64,000 nt of DNA from Tetranychus cinnabarinus (taxonomy: Eukaryota > Arthropoda > Arachnida > Trombidiformes > Tetranychidae). Under the pieces are notes generated by a model, which saw only the letters and a list, made by a program, of their open reading frames with translations, did no database searches and had not been told where the DNA came from. The stretch lies in contig WHVY01000001.1 of the NCBI GenBank assembly GCA_022266195.1, forward strand, positions 10,726,001-10,790,000, read 5' to 3'. The position numbers and the translations under genes were made by a program. Of this stretch, positions 24,104 to 35,100 are shown one piece after another (the first letter of the stretch is position 1; each line of letters starts with the position of its first letter).

Positions 24104-24820
24104 ATGTATGTCAAATCTATTCTCGTTCACATCTTCTTCATGATTCATTTTGCCAATGCCAATTTGCTTAAAGGTAAGTTCTTGTTCTTATGTTTTGTCT
24201 CTTCTATTTTAATTGAAAAGTAACTAATTTTATGTTTTGTTTTTCCTTTATTTTGTCTTTTTTCAATAGATTGGTACAGTGGTTTGAATAGCAAATTAGA
24301 TGATTTAAGTGAAAGTATTCACGAAAAGCCAAAAGGTGAATTGGTCGTGGGACTAGCTAAACCTTCACCTAAACCTTCCCCTGAACCTGCCTACAAGCCT
24401 GCTGAACCAGTAGTTAAAAAGGAGGAAAAGGCACCAGAACTTAAAGAAATTTGTACTTTAAGATTACGAGACTCTGATATTGTGATGCTCACAGTGGTTA
24501 AGAAAGCTACGAAGAAAGCCTTTGCACCAATCTCCATCGATACCCGTGCTTTGGAATTGAAGTTCATCGTTGAAAAAAGAAAAAAGATTCAATCTCTCAT
24601 TGGTGCTCTCAAGTCAATTAAATTAACTAAACATTCCCATGTCAACAAAATTCCAATCAACTTGCAATTGGATCCCAAAGCTTTAACTAAATTACCAAAA
24701 TTAAGTGCTGAGGACTTAGTTATCTTAACAATCATCAGACAACCCAAAGGAAAACCAGCAAAAGTTGTTTCTCATTTTGTGGATAAAATAAGTGCTGCTC
24801 CAGTTTATAAAGCTTATTAA
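24104..24820 (+). CDS. Secreted protein of unknown family, Pro/Lys-rich with internal repeat
   Basis: Two exons: 24104-24173 and 24270-24820, with a 96 bp intron (GTAAGT...AATAG), giving 206 residues. Residues 1-19 form a signal peptide (hydrophobic core ILVHIFFMIHF, likely cleaved after ANA). Residues 54-80 are a Pro/Lys/Glu linker with KPSPKPSPEP. The remaining domain is basic and has only one Cys (85), so no disulphide framework. Two stretches resemble each other: RDSDIVMLTVVKKATKKA (from residue 90) and SAEDLVILTIIRQPKGKP (from 169), suggesting an internal duplication of about 30 residues. I recognise no family. Its own TATA/initiator and AATAAA (24895) support a real gene. Candidates such as a salivary or cuticle-associated secreted protein are speculation. 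It lies between the housekeeping cluster and its decayed duplicate. Confidence 0.85.
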
Positions 24821-24894
24821 ATGAAGTAACTATTGTAAATTGTAAATTTTGAATAGACTGTCTATTCATTATAAATTGTGACTTAAATCTAATC

Positions 24895-24900
24895 AATAAA
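24895..24900 (+). terminator. Polyadenylation signal of the secreted-protein gene
   Basis: AATAAA 75 bases after the stop codon, followed by a second overlapping AATAAA. Confidence 0.6.
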
Positions 24901-24996
24901 TAAATATCAAAGAGTATATTTAACAAAAAATTGTTTGAAATTTCTTTAATACAACAAGAGGCTGATCAAATTATTGATGAAAAAACCATCGTCAAT

Positions 24997-25062
24997 GAAA
25001 ATATTTTCAAATAATACAAATCGAGCAAAGAAATAAGCAACAAAAAATTCTTACTTAGACAA
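24997..25062 (+). repeat. Duplicated fragment of the ced-6 exon 1/intron 1 boundary
   Basis: This matches 18514-18583 with scattered substitutions; both contain AGCAAAGAAATAAG followed by ATTCTTACTT. That source segment is the ced-6 intron 1 start and the end of exon 1. In the copy it is joined directly to wdr61-promoter sequence, so about 780 bp (ced-6 exon 1 and most of the shared promoter) are missing. Confidence 0.8.
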
Positions 25063-25655
25063 TTGAGTTAATTTGTTTAATTTAACTTTAATTGACTTTT
25101 TAACTAATTTTTGATTCAACTTTGTTATTCTATTTGTTATAAGTTATAACATTAGATGGCGTCAGTCAACTTTATCATTTGCCGCAATTTTTTAAAAGCG
25201 ATGATAGGTATTAATTTTGAATGCATTAACAATAGTGAATGGCCAACATGGTTAGTTTTTCTTTGCCTTTTCTAATTACTGCCCCATTTTGATTGATTTT
25301 ATTGTCTTGTTCATTTATTTTATTAGCTAATTACCGATAGCTCAAAGTACTACGTCCAGAGGAACAGGCCCATGATGGTACCATTTGGAGTCTAGGAATC
25401 AGTAAAGGAGTAGAAAACAATAGCGAGAATACGTTCATTGTTACCGGTAGCGTTGATGATGGTGTCAAAGATTGGTAATGGTATGTTAATTTTTTATTTG
25501 AATATTAATTATTTTAATCAACAACTCATCTAATTTCTTGCAGGGTTAAGATACATTGGCTTTAAAATACATCTTTGAAGGCCATGCTTAGCTTAGAGTG
25601 TAGCTCAGCTTAGCTCTAGCTTCATCTCCTGATATAAACCATGAAGGTAATAACC
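25063..25655 (+). pseudogene. wdr61 pseudogene (promoter, exons 1-2 and part of exon 3)
   Basis: This copies 19361 to about 19905, including the promoter motif GATGGCGTCA (25155-25164), the ATG (25248) with its adjacent intron donor, exon 2 (from 25341) and the start of exon 3 (from 25544). Exon 2 is still highly similar (EEQAHDG and TFIVTGSV preserved). However, the final CAA codon has become TAA (25476-25478), a 1 nt deletion shifts the frame at the start of exon 3, and intron 1 has gained about 20 bp. After GGCCATGCTT the similarity frays and ends near 25655. Introns are retained, so this is a DNA-level duplicate and not a retrocopy. Confidence 0.93.
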
Positions 25656-25714
25656 AGAGCAAAAATACAAGCAAAATGTTTGTCTTTATGGTTAGACTAA
25701 TATCGATCGTTGAA

Positions 25715-26450
25715 GATAAAAAGGAGCAAAAGAAGAGGAAGAAACGAAGAGAGGAAGGAAGCTCGACTCACGAGAAGAATAAGGATGAGAAAAAAAGATG
25801 ATAAAGACGAGGACGTAAACGAAAAGCAGTGGAAAAAAAAGAAGGAAACAAAGTTCTGAGATTGAGTTATCTCGTTTGATGTCGATCATTCTCCTTCTCA
25901 AGTTGAAGGAACATGTGAGAGATGGAAAAGGGTAAGATGTGGTATGGCTAAGAGAGAAAGATGATAATGATGATGGTGAGGAGGAGGACGATAATGATAA
26001 TGTTGATGTTAGAAGAGAAGAGAAGAGGGAAAGAACATGTTAAGATAAAAGAATGAAAATTGAAACGATTGTATCGATTGTAAAGTTATTTTTAGTTTAT
26101 GTTCACTGTTAACATTTAGCTCCAGCTCAATTCAACATTTCCGTTTCATGAATGGACATGCGAATGACTCTTGTTTCCCTCTTCATCAGTCTATTCTTGT
26201 CTTCTTTTTTCACCCTTTTCATCATCATTATCTTTTCTATTCCAGCATCCATCTTATTTTATCTCTTATCATCATAATTTCCACCAACAATCGCTTCAAT
26301 TTCCCTCTCTTCTTTCAACTCTCAACGTGCTCCAAGTCTCAGTTCATCTTTAGCAACTTATTTTTCCCATTTCATTCTTATTCATTTCGTTTATTTCTTT
26401 TTTTCCAATTCCTCAGACAATATTCAACAACCAAACCGACTAGACAGTAA
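25715..26450. other. Purine-rich tract followed by pyrimidine-rich tract
   Basis: From 25715 to about 26045 the plus strand is dominated by G and A (GAGGAAGAAACGAAGAGAGG-type runs). From 26160 to 26450 it switches to C and T. The frames read through these tracts are low-complexity and do not support a gene. The tract sits between two preserved pieces of the segmental duplicate, where sequence matching 19905-21668 would be expected but is absent. Confidence 0.6.
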
Positions 26451-28081
26451 CCAGCACAAAGATTCAATTGCTATCGAAAAGGATCCTTTAAAGTTTAAAA
26501 AAAGGATGATGAACAACTGGTGGAAACTGGCTGAAGAGAGAAGCATCTTGGCACATTCATTTGTGGGAAACCCATTTCAGTCTAGCATTTATTATTAAAT
26601 TGGTTTCCTAAGATTGATAGCGATGAGGTTAAATTTAGATATGAATGTGATATTGGATAGAAACGCTTTCAACTGGAAGAAAACATTGAAATCCTTTCTC
26701 ATTTGCTTCGATGTCTGGACTGATAAATTATTGAAGTACTCAAACTGAATGAAAAATGCCTCGTAATTCCCAGTTATTTAAAAGCTGATTCAAATGTGTG
26801 AAGTGTGTTATCATTGAAGAATCATAATATCTAAACAAATGTTTTACCAAAACGAATATTTTGATTTTAATTTTCCCAAATTTATTATTAGTAATTATAC
26901 TCCAATGGGAAATGGAAATTGCCAGTTTGACTTGAATTGAGCAAAAATTTTAACGTACAGTAATGGCCAGGGATTCATTGTGATTCAGTTAAAATCATTA
27001 GTTTTATGAATTTTGATGAAACAATAATTCAACTGAAAAATTTTCATTCTATTTGAAAAATTGGATTCTTTCAATAAGCTTGAATAATCTAATTTGATGG
27101 CGAGTTTTCTTATTAAAGAGAGTGAACTGAATCTTCTGAGCGTCTTCAGTTTAACCAATTCACTGAATGATTTTATGCTGCAAACAAAACAATGGAATCG
27201 TAGGTTTAAATAATCTAAATTCAAGATTATCTCTAATGGAGTTTCAGTCGGAAGGGAAGACTAAGAGATTGTAATTTTACGATGATTAGGACGATGGTTC
27301 ATGATACTGTCAAGATGAGCAAAAAAATTGGATCAGAATCAAATAAACTGGAAAGCGAGAAAAAAAATTTGCGTTGGTTTTTCCTCTGTTGATGTTGACC
27401 ACAATCCCAATGAGATAATGAAAAGATGAAAATAATGTAATCAATGATAAAAGTTCACAATGGCAATCAATGATAATAATAGTTATAATAGCATTAATGA
27501 TAATACGCAATTAAAATGAACTTTTATCATTGAATGTGATCATTTGGTTTCCTTTTTTGATTACAGTCACAATTGTTAACTTGGCCAATTGAATTCAATT
27601 GAATGTTATTAAAGGGAGAAGACAAAAAGAGTCACAATAAGACAAGCTCGGGTAAAATGATAACAATGGATGAAAGTGTATTAAGAAGAGAAGAAAAAAT
27701 TTTGATTCCCAAAAATATTACATTTGGTCAAGTTGTATAAATGAATGAATCAAATGACCAAAGTGTACATTGACATGGCCTTTTGTCACACCAAGAGTGG
27801 GTGGCAATGGTTCACTTGTCCCCTCTATTTACCCTTTTTATGATACTTTCATCTTTATCTTGATTAAAACTCATTCAATATTTTTATCTCATCTTATCTA
27901 AACAATAACTCGAACCATTATTATTAAATTTATACACAAATGTCAATACTCTGCATTTCACTGTCTGACAAAAACAAAATTAACCTGAATCCAGAGTAAT
28001 CTGTGTATTCACTGTTGAATAATTCAAGGGATTGAAAGGAATAAAAATTTTCACTTTGAATCTCAAATATTTTCCTTTCTC
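26451..28081. other. Unassigned AT-rich filler inside the duplicated block
   Basis: Nothing recognisable. In the source locus the corresponding interval holds the rest of wdr61 and all of RpS27; I see no trace of either here, so that part was deleted or replaced. Confidence 0.5.
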
Positions 28082-28655
28082 AGTTCGACCTTTTCCAAAT
28101 TTCTGAGATTTCCTTGAAGCAGAAACAAAACGATTGTTTCAATGGCAAAGGATACTAATGAAGCTAATGATGGACTGATGACATCAGCAATAGAGATGAA
28201 AAAATGAAGCTTAATTGCAATTACTTTAATAACGAATCATTTCTCTGGTCCATCTTTTGATCTTTTCAACATTCGATATTTTCATTGAGACGAAGGTGAA
28301 TCCAGTAAAGTTTCAATCATTTCTCATCGATATGTAAAGGAAAGCCATTAAGCAAGTGTAACCTCAAGCCTTGAATTGGATTGTTATCCCGTCCAAAAAA
28401 GCTTTATCACAATCATCTTTATCTGTTCAGTTTTCATGTTTTAAAATAAAGTGTAACATCGATAAAGTTTAACCTAATAAGACGCTTTAAAAACCCTTAA
28501 AACCCTTTTTCTGGTAATCGCTTTATTTTTTGTTTTCTGTTCTCAATGAACATCGACTTCTTTGGTAACATATTCACAGAATAGGAGAAAAATTTAGTGA
28601 GAATTACTGATTTTTTATGGAAGAAAATCTATCATGAAAATGTTGATGAGAAAAG
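28082..28655 (+). repeat. Duplicated fragment of the RpS27-mRpS18A 3' region
   Basis: Collinear with 21668-22275. Both begin AGTTCGACCTTTTCCA and continue through shared blocks such as GCAAAGGAT, AAGCCTTGAATTGGATTG, ACAATCATCTTTATCTGTTC and AATAGGAGAAAAA, with many substitutions and small indels. It carries only noncoding 3' sequence of both genes. Together with 24997-25655 it shows that a segment of at least 3.7 kb was duplicated in direct orientation and has since decayed. Confidence 0.9.
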
Positions 28656-31091
28656 TTCCTATTGATGATAGGTATTCCTATAGATATTTTTTGTGATTGG
28701 AATTTTTATTGAAATCTTGTTATGAATTTTAATCATTTGAAGCTTAGTTTGATTTGAATGATCTTAAGTTATAAAGAAAAGAAAACTTTGTGTGCAAAAA
28801 ATAGAACAATTGAAGTGAATTGATAAAGCGAAAAATTGATTAATTACGAATTTTAATTAGAAAAGAAAAGAATGGAAAATTTTACATTCTTATCACCATG
28901 AATTGGAGTTGAATGTATAACTTCAACTCCCAGGAATTCCCTTTGAATAAAGAAATAAGTAAATACTTTCTTCATTTCTGAGAATCAAAAATGTTTGAAT
29001 ATAATTATTTGCTTCTTGAAAGACGACTTTACTATAATTTCATTGAAAGAAATTGAATATTTTCTTTTTTACACCCAAATTCCAATGAATCTCAATTTCA
29101 CTTCTGACAACTCGATTACTCCAACGATCCTCCAAGTCTCTATGGATTAAAACTCGATTCCAAGCTCAAAATGATAGAAAAAGAAACAAAATTGAAATAA
29201 ATATTCCTACTTTGATCCAATGACAGAAACAAAATCGCAAAACAAAACATTCGAACTCAATGTTTCCAAAAATCTCTTGATCGAACCGTTTCTTGAAACT
29301 CGAAAATTTTGAATATTGATATTGGCACATTTGCATGTTCGTTTGTTTGCCAACTTGTAATAACAAGATTACAATATTGTAACAAACCATTTATTGGTAA
29401 ATGAACAATTTCATTAACCTTTCGTTTCTAATCTAATTTAACATGATTTCATCTGTTCATTCAATTTCATTACAATTGATCGTTTTCATTCTCTTTAGCC
29501 TTACTTTTCTAATCGGAAGTTGATGCTGAGTTTCAGATATTCAATCTTTTGTCTGCCTTTATTCACCATTCTCACTTCCGCTGTGGGTCACAATAATTGT
29601 CTTCAATTGTTAAGGAATTGAATAACTTGAGTTTATAAAGAAAATTGAAAGGTGTAAATCGATTAATATCATTCCACCTCTTCACTTGTTTCAAGACACC
29701 TAAATATTTTACTTTTTTTGTCCATTCAATATTCCAAGCACAAGTTTTCTCGGAAATTTCCTGTCAACCTTTTTCTCTTCTTCTCATCATACACCTTTCT
29801 TATCATTAACATCTTCATCATTACCAACGGCTACCTTTACTATTCACCGGAACTGTTAATAGTTCTTCTTCTATCCAACTGATTATTAGTTCATTTCGTT
29901 TGTGAACTTCTTTGTCTTTATCAGATTTTCTCTTTTTTATTCAACATTCTGGGCGATTCTTTTTCAACGGAACTTTGATTTGACATTCTGATTAGTGAAA
30001 AGTAAGACAAGCCAAGGGACGATCATGTTTGGATGAAAATGATTGGTATAAGGAGAGGAAGGCAGAAAGTGATAAACTAATGGTTATAACAATTTTTGAA
30101 TCAATTGATCTGGTTCATGCGTCAGTTTATCTCTTTCTTTATTTTTCTTTATCTTCATTTCCATCATCATCTTGTTACATCCAAATCATGATGATCATGA
30201 CTTGATCTGGAATGCGCAGTTGAACAACGAACAATCACGAGAAAAAAGAGAGAAACAGAAACACAAGGAAAACAAAACAAACTCTAGTTCATCTAATGTA
30301 CAACTTCATTTCAACATTCAACTTCAACAACTACTCATTTTACAACCTTTTTCAACTCACAACAATAAGTTCAACATTGAGTTCAACAACAATTTTAGTC
30401 AAAAGATTGTTACACTTTTCTTTCAACTTTTTTTTTCATCAATTATATGGACAAACAACTCGAACAAGTTGATGCATTCAAGCTCATTTCACGAGCAACC
30501 ATTTCATCAATTTTCATCATTTTAGCATTTGCCTTTTCGTGATTATCTGCATTTAATTTTATGAGAAAAAATTGGCCAACTTTAAATTGTTTCCAATTGT
30601 AAACACGAAATGTTGAAAATGTTTCATATTCCAGTATAGTGCAACACCCAACATCTCATGGTACTTCCTGGTTTCATTTCACTATGGATTCAATATTTTA
30701 TCGCCCAATGGAATAACAATTTGAGAGAAGAAGAAAAATCGACTAAATACGAAAACAATCGCAAGAGAAGATAAAATTTGATACAATTGAATCAAATTTT
30801 GAGTTAACGAAGGAAAACAAAACAGTGAAAAGCAAGTTTGACTTTCTTCATGTTGACCGTCACTTGCTTTACGAAATGTTATCGCAGCTGGAAAACCGTT
30901 CAACTCAACCCACTCTCACTGCATCACCAGCACAACTTGAATCATCATCATCCTTAGCACCTTCACATCGCAGGTCAACAGTCAACTCTCATCGGCAACC
31001 TCAACATGGTCACCCTGATGATAACCTCAAACATCAACCTAGAGGCTCTCATCAACAGCATCAAACTCCAGTTGAACCTCGGCTTCAATCA
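28656..31091. other. Upstream region of the 31 kb gene
   Basis: No independent gene is supported. The frame at 30172-30525 is Asn/Gln/Ser/His-rich and begins at TTG; it is more likely untranslated or upstream sequence of the next gene. ACTCCCAG occurs at 28926-28933. An in-frame ATG at 30876 could extend the next protein by 72 residues. Confidence 0.45.
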
Positions 31092-32194
31092 ATGATCATT
31101 TACGTGAATAAAAATGTTTCCTTGAAAAGTTTCTTACATTTTCTGCTTTCAAATTGTGGATTCACTTTAAGAACATCAATAAATTTGTTATTAATCATTT
31201 TTTTTCTTCTCTCTCCATGTATTTTGGCTGTTGACGCTAACGATAATAACATTATCAATAACAATAATTTAAATAAAGACACCAATAATAACGACAACAA
31301 CAATAATGATATTAATATTAATAATAATGAGATTAGTAAGGAAAATCTTTTAACTTCTAGTTCTCTAGGTAAGTTCATATTCAATTTTGATGATAAACAT
31401 ACAACATCGATATTTATCTTGTTAAATCCTTTCCTTTTTCATAACAAAAAAAGTTTTATCAAATTAGGTCAACATTTGAAAGACTAAATAGAAACTGAAT
31501 CAGTTTTTTTTCTCTCTCATGAAAAACTATTCTCATCATGTTGTCAACATGGTATTAGGTTACAATTTTAATGAAATTACCTGATTAGTTGATGATGTAA
31601 TTTTTGAGCCTTTGATTAAGTCGATGAAGAAAAATAGAAGTTTCAAGTTTGCATGATAAATAGAAATGAAATCTTCTCATGAGGAAACAATGTTTCATGT
31701 TGAAGTTGATAAAAAGGATAACAAATGAAAGAGGAAAAAATTTAATGTCTTTTTGTGTTCAAAAATAAACTTTTGTTTACTTTTTCCTTTTCTCCTTTGC
31801 ATTCGATTAACAGGTAATCTTGATAACTTTGAAGATGATTTTTCTGCATCTTCCATGTCGCACTCTCGACCAGTTTTATTATCATCCAAATTGCCGGTCT
31901 TTCCATCATCATCATCATCATCACTTCTATCACAATCAAAATCATATTCACCAATGACATCATCATCAGCATCACTGGGTTCACCCTTGCAATCATCATC
32001 TTCACCTTCATCAGTGTCTCCTGATTCCTATTCAATATTGTCATCCAATCCAACTCAATTGTCTCATTACTTGCAAACTAAAAAATCATTACCAATAAAG
32101 CAATCATACGACAATAGCCAAGAAGGAGACTTTCAAAGTCTCTTTCATCGGATTGCACGTCGATCGAGCCGACCTTATGATGTACCACAAATCG
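31092..32194 (+). CDS. Secreted precursor, first two coding exons (possible LDLa-domain ligand)
   Basis: Exon 1 runs from the ATG at 31092 (or 30876, same frame) to 31368. Exon 2 is 31814-32194. The donors GTAAGT at 31369 and 32195 and the acceptor AACAG at 31813 join in phase 1 without breaking the frame. From Met 31092 there is a signal sequence (NLLLIIFFLLSPCILAVDA), then an Asn/Asp-rich stretch and a long Ser/Pro-rich stretch coded largely by TCA/ATC repeats. Exon 2 ends with a dibasic site and RRSSRPYDVPQI, with the next residue split (G from this exon). From memory, a closely similar RPYDVPQIECP segment precedes the LDL-receptor class A domain in a conserved arthropod secreted protein, and the phase-1 end fits Glu next. 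That identity is unverified. The LDLa-coding exon was not found in the remaining 32 kb, so the gene continues beyond the window or was missed. Confidence 0.7.
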
Positions 32195-35100
32195 GTAAGT
32201 TTCACAGTAACATTTCATTTCACTTATCCAAAGAGTTTCAACATTTTCCGATTTTTACTCCAAAACTCAAAACTCCAAAAAAGATGAAAATTTCGGTTAA
32301 ATTTTCTCTTCAATATAAAGTTTTGCAAAAATTTACCGATAACTTGTCTTGAAAGTTGTTGCTTTTTCACCAAAATCGAAAAAAGTTGATTTCGAATTGT
32401 AAAAACAGAAAATCAGGAAATCCCGAAATCGCATGTCAAACTGTTGTAAAATAATTTGGAATAGAAAAATTAATTCGATATTCGAAATGCAATTTGAAAA
32501 GGCAAGAAATTCAAAAAAAGCATTTCGTTAACATGAAGAAAGTGTTTATTCCAAACTCTTTTATCCAATCGCTTTTAAAGAGTTTCGTTTCAGCAAAAGA
32601 ATCACTGATTGGTTCATGCAAAATGATCAATCCTGTGAAACACTTGTTATCGGTTTGAATTTGATTAAAGTGCATTTAAGAGGCGAGTTCAGTGAACCTT
32701 GTAATGCTGAACAACATGAAGGGTTTGCATTGAGCACTCAACATTAGATGATAACAATAATTGTTTCCTCGAGAAAAAAAAAGAGTTTACTTTCTGTTTT
32801 GTTGATTCTGTCAACACGATAGTAATGAAAAGAAACAAGTTGAAAGAATTGATAATCTTGTTCAAGAATAATGATTAACTTGATTGAAAATGGCGTTTCA
32901 ATATAAAAGGTCCAAAGCAGCCGGGAGTGAAACTGAGTGTTCCCTCAACATTTCCAAATGTTGTTGTTGGGATAAAAATAGTTTTCCGTCTAAATTTTGA
33001 TAATGATTATCACATTGAGAAGCCTTTTGTTTAATGGATAAACCATTATTCCTGTTTTATTGTGTTGACAGGGTAAAGATGAGAGAAGATGATGAAGATG
33101 ATTAAGAAGAGTCGAATGAAAATGAGTATAAAAAGAAGAAGAAAAAAAGATTTCCACAAAAAAAAGAAATGAAACGATCTAGATGCATGATTCGTTGATT
33201 TTACTCACTTTTTGTACTTTCCCCTGAAATCTTTGAAAAGTTTCATTATTCGATTATCAAGTCATATAAGTCATATCATTGTATTCACTTGTTAACGTCA
33301 TGTTAACTCGACTTCACGCAATTCATTGTCAACATTCATGGTGACGTCGGTGACTATCAAGAAGAAACTCAGGGAACCATGGAGCGAATGAAAGTGAAAA
33401 AGAGAGAGAAAAAAGAAGAAAGAAAAAAAAGAAAACTTTAAATGCATTTTTATCCAACATTATTAATGAATAAAAGTGTAAATGTCAGCAGAAAAAAGAC
33501 GAGGAAAAAAGAAGTTCGACAAAAAAGTTTTACCCTCAATTTACTAATCAAATTCATGAAAAATTTTCATCACCATGTCAACCTAAAACATTCTAATTGA
33601 TTTACAGGAAAAAGGAACTTTTTGTTTTTCGTTTTTTTTCTCCTAAAATCCTTTTCCGCTTACGAAAGTTGAAAAATGCTTCACTAGACTAGAACGACTA
33701 ACGAACCCAAGAATAACTCGATTCTGCTATTCTTAACCTTCTCATGGCCAATCATCTGAATCTTTTCTTGGAACGAGATTACTTTAAGATCCAGAGATTT
33801 GCACATTTAGATGAGAACATTTTCCGTCTAAAAATAGCCAACTTGACCAGTAAATGCTTGGGTCAATGAACAATTGAAACTCAGGTTTGACCGTCAACTT
33901 CAAGTGCGTTAACCTGTCAAATGTAAAGTAAAAAGTTGAAGCACTTGAAGAAAACTTTTTTTTGCAAAATTTCAAATTCTGTTTCATTTTGCTTCACCAA
34001 TTCGTCCCAACGATTGATACTTTTACAATGAAACTTGAACAAACATTCGTGTTTATCTTTTCTCATGTTACATGTTGATAACCTAAAGCTATTTAACTTT
34101 ACTCTTTGGTCAGTTTGTTTACATTTTATTGATGGTCAACTTTTCGTTCGTTACTATGTTTATCAACGGAAATGCTCATTTCAGTTCAACTGGAATTTAC
34201 TCAATTTTGGCTATTCATCATTCATGGAAAAGAGCAAAAAGTTGAACTTCCGTAATTTAAGAGGCTCATCCTTTTTCCAATGAAAATGTTTTCCCATTTT
34301 TGCTCCAATTTTTCCTTTTCCTCAAAATTCTGTCGAAATTTTTTCTCCAACGAAAAAAAAACAAGAAACAAAATGAACAATAATATTCCAAGATTCAGAG
34401 TCTATCCAATTTCTTTATTTACATACAAGTTTCTTCTTCTTTCTTCCACCAAATTATTCTCATCTAAGGAAAGTAATGGATAAAAATAGATTACGATTAT
34501 TTTTTCATTACCACAATTAGATTATTATTCAATGATATTGCTATTATCATTATTCACTCCCAGTATAGGAACCAGTTTTTGCAAGGGAAGGGAAGAAGGA
34601 GAAGAAATTTTAAGTTTATCTCAACCCATTAATACAGTTTCAATAAAATCCTCTTCATTTTCACAACAATATTCAAAACCTTTTCTTCGTCAACAGAAAA
34701 TTGAACCAATAATACTCGGATTATCATGAATTATTGAATAAAGATGGACTTGAATTTAGTGTCTGACATTTCAGACTCTTTCTTTTAAACATTCATCTTG
34801 TTGTGACTTTGATATTAAGAAAATTATGAGAACTCATGGAATAAAAAGAAAGAGAAAAAACAAATATCAGAGTTTAGACAGAACATGATTAGAACGACAG
34901 AATTAAGAAGAAATGTGAGCTTCTAAGAAAAAAATTCATGAAAAGAACAAAAATTTACAGTGAAACTGAAAACTGATATTCTTCACTCCCAGGACTTTGC
35001 TTTATCTTCATCAACGACTTTTACACAATTTAAGTGAACTTGCAATAATTGAGAACAGAATTTTAAGAATTTTCAATTTTTCTTTATCATTTTCGAAATC

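Noticed and set aside
30172..30525. 117-residue plus-strand frame
   Set aside because: It starts at TTG, is low-complexity Asn/Gln/Ser-rich, has no motif, and sits just upstream of a real gene; probably untranslated sequence.
30825..31091. N-terminal extension of the 31 kb precursor
   Set aside because: The longest frame starts at GTG. Beginning at Met 31092 places the signal sequence near the N-terminus; the ATG at 30876 remains possible.
31369..31487. Continuation of exon 1 of the 31 kb gene to the stop at 31487
   Set aside because: A GTAAGT donor at 31369 and an in-phase acceptor at 31813 give a longer continuous reading frame.
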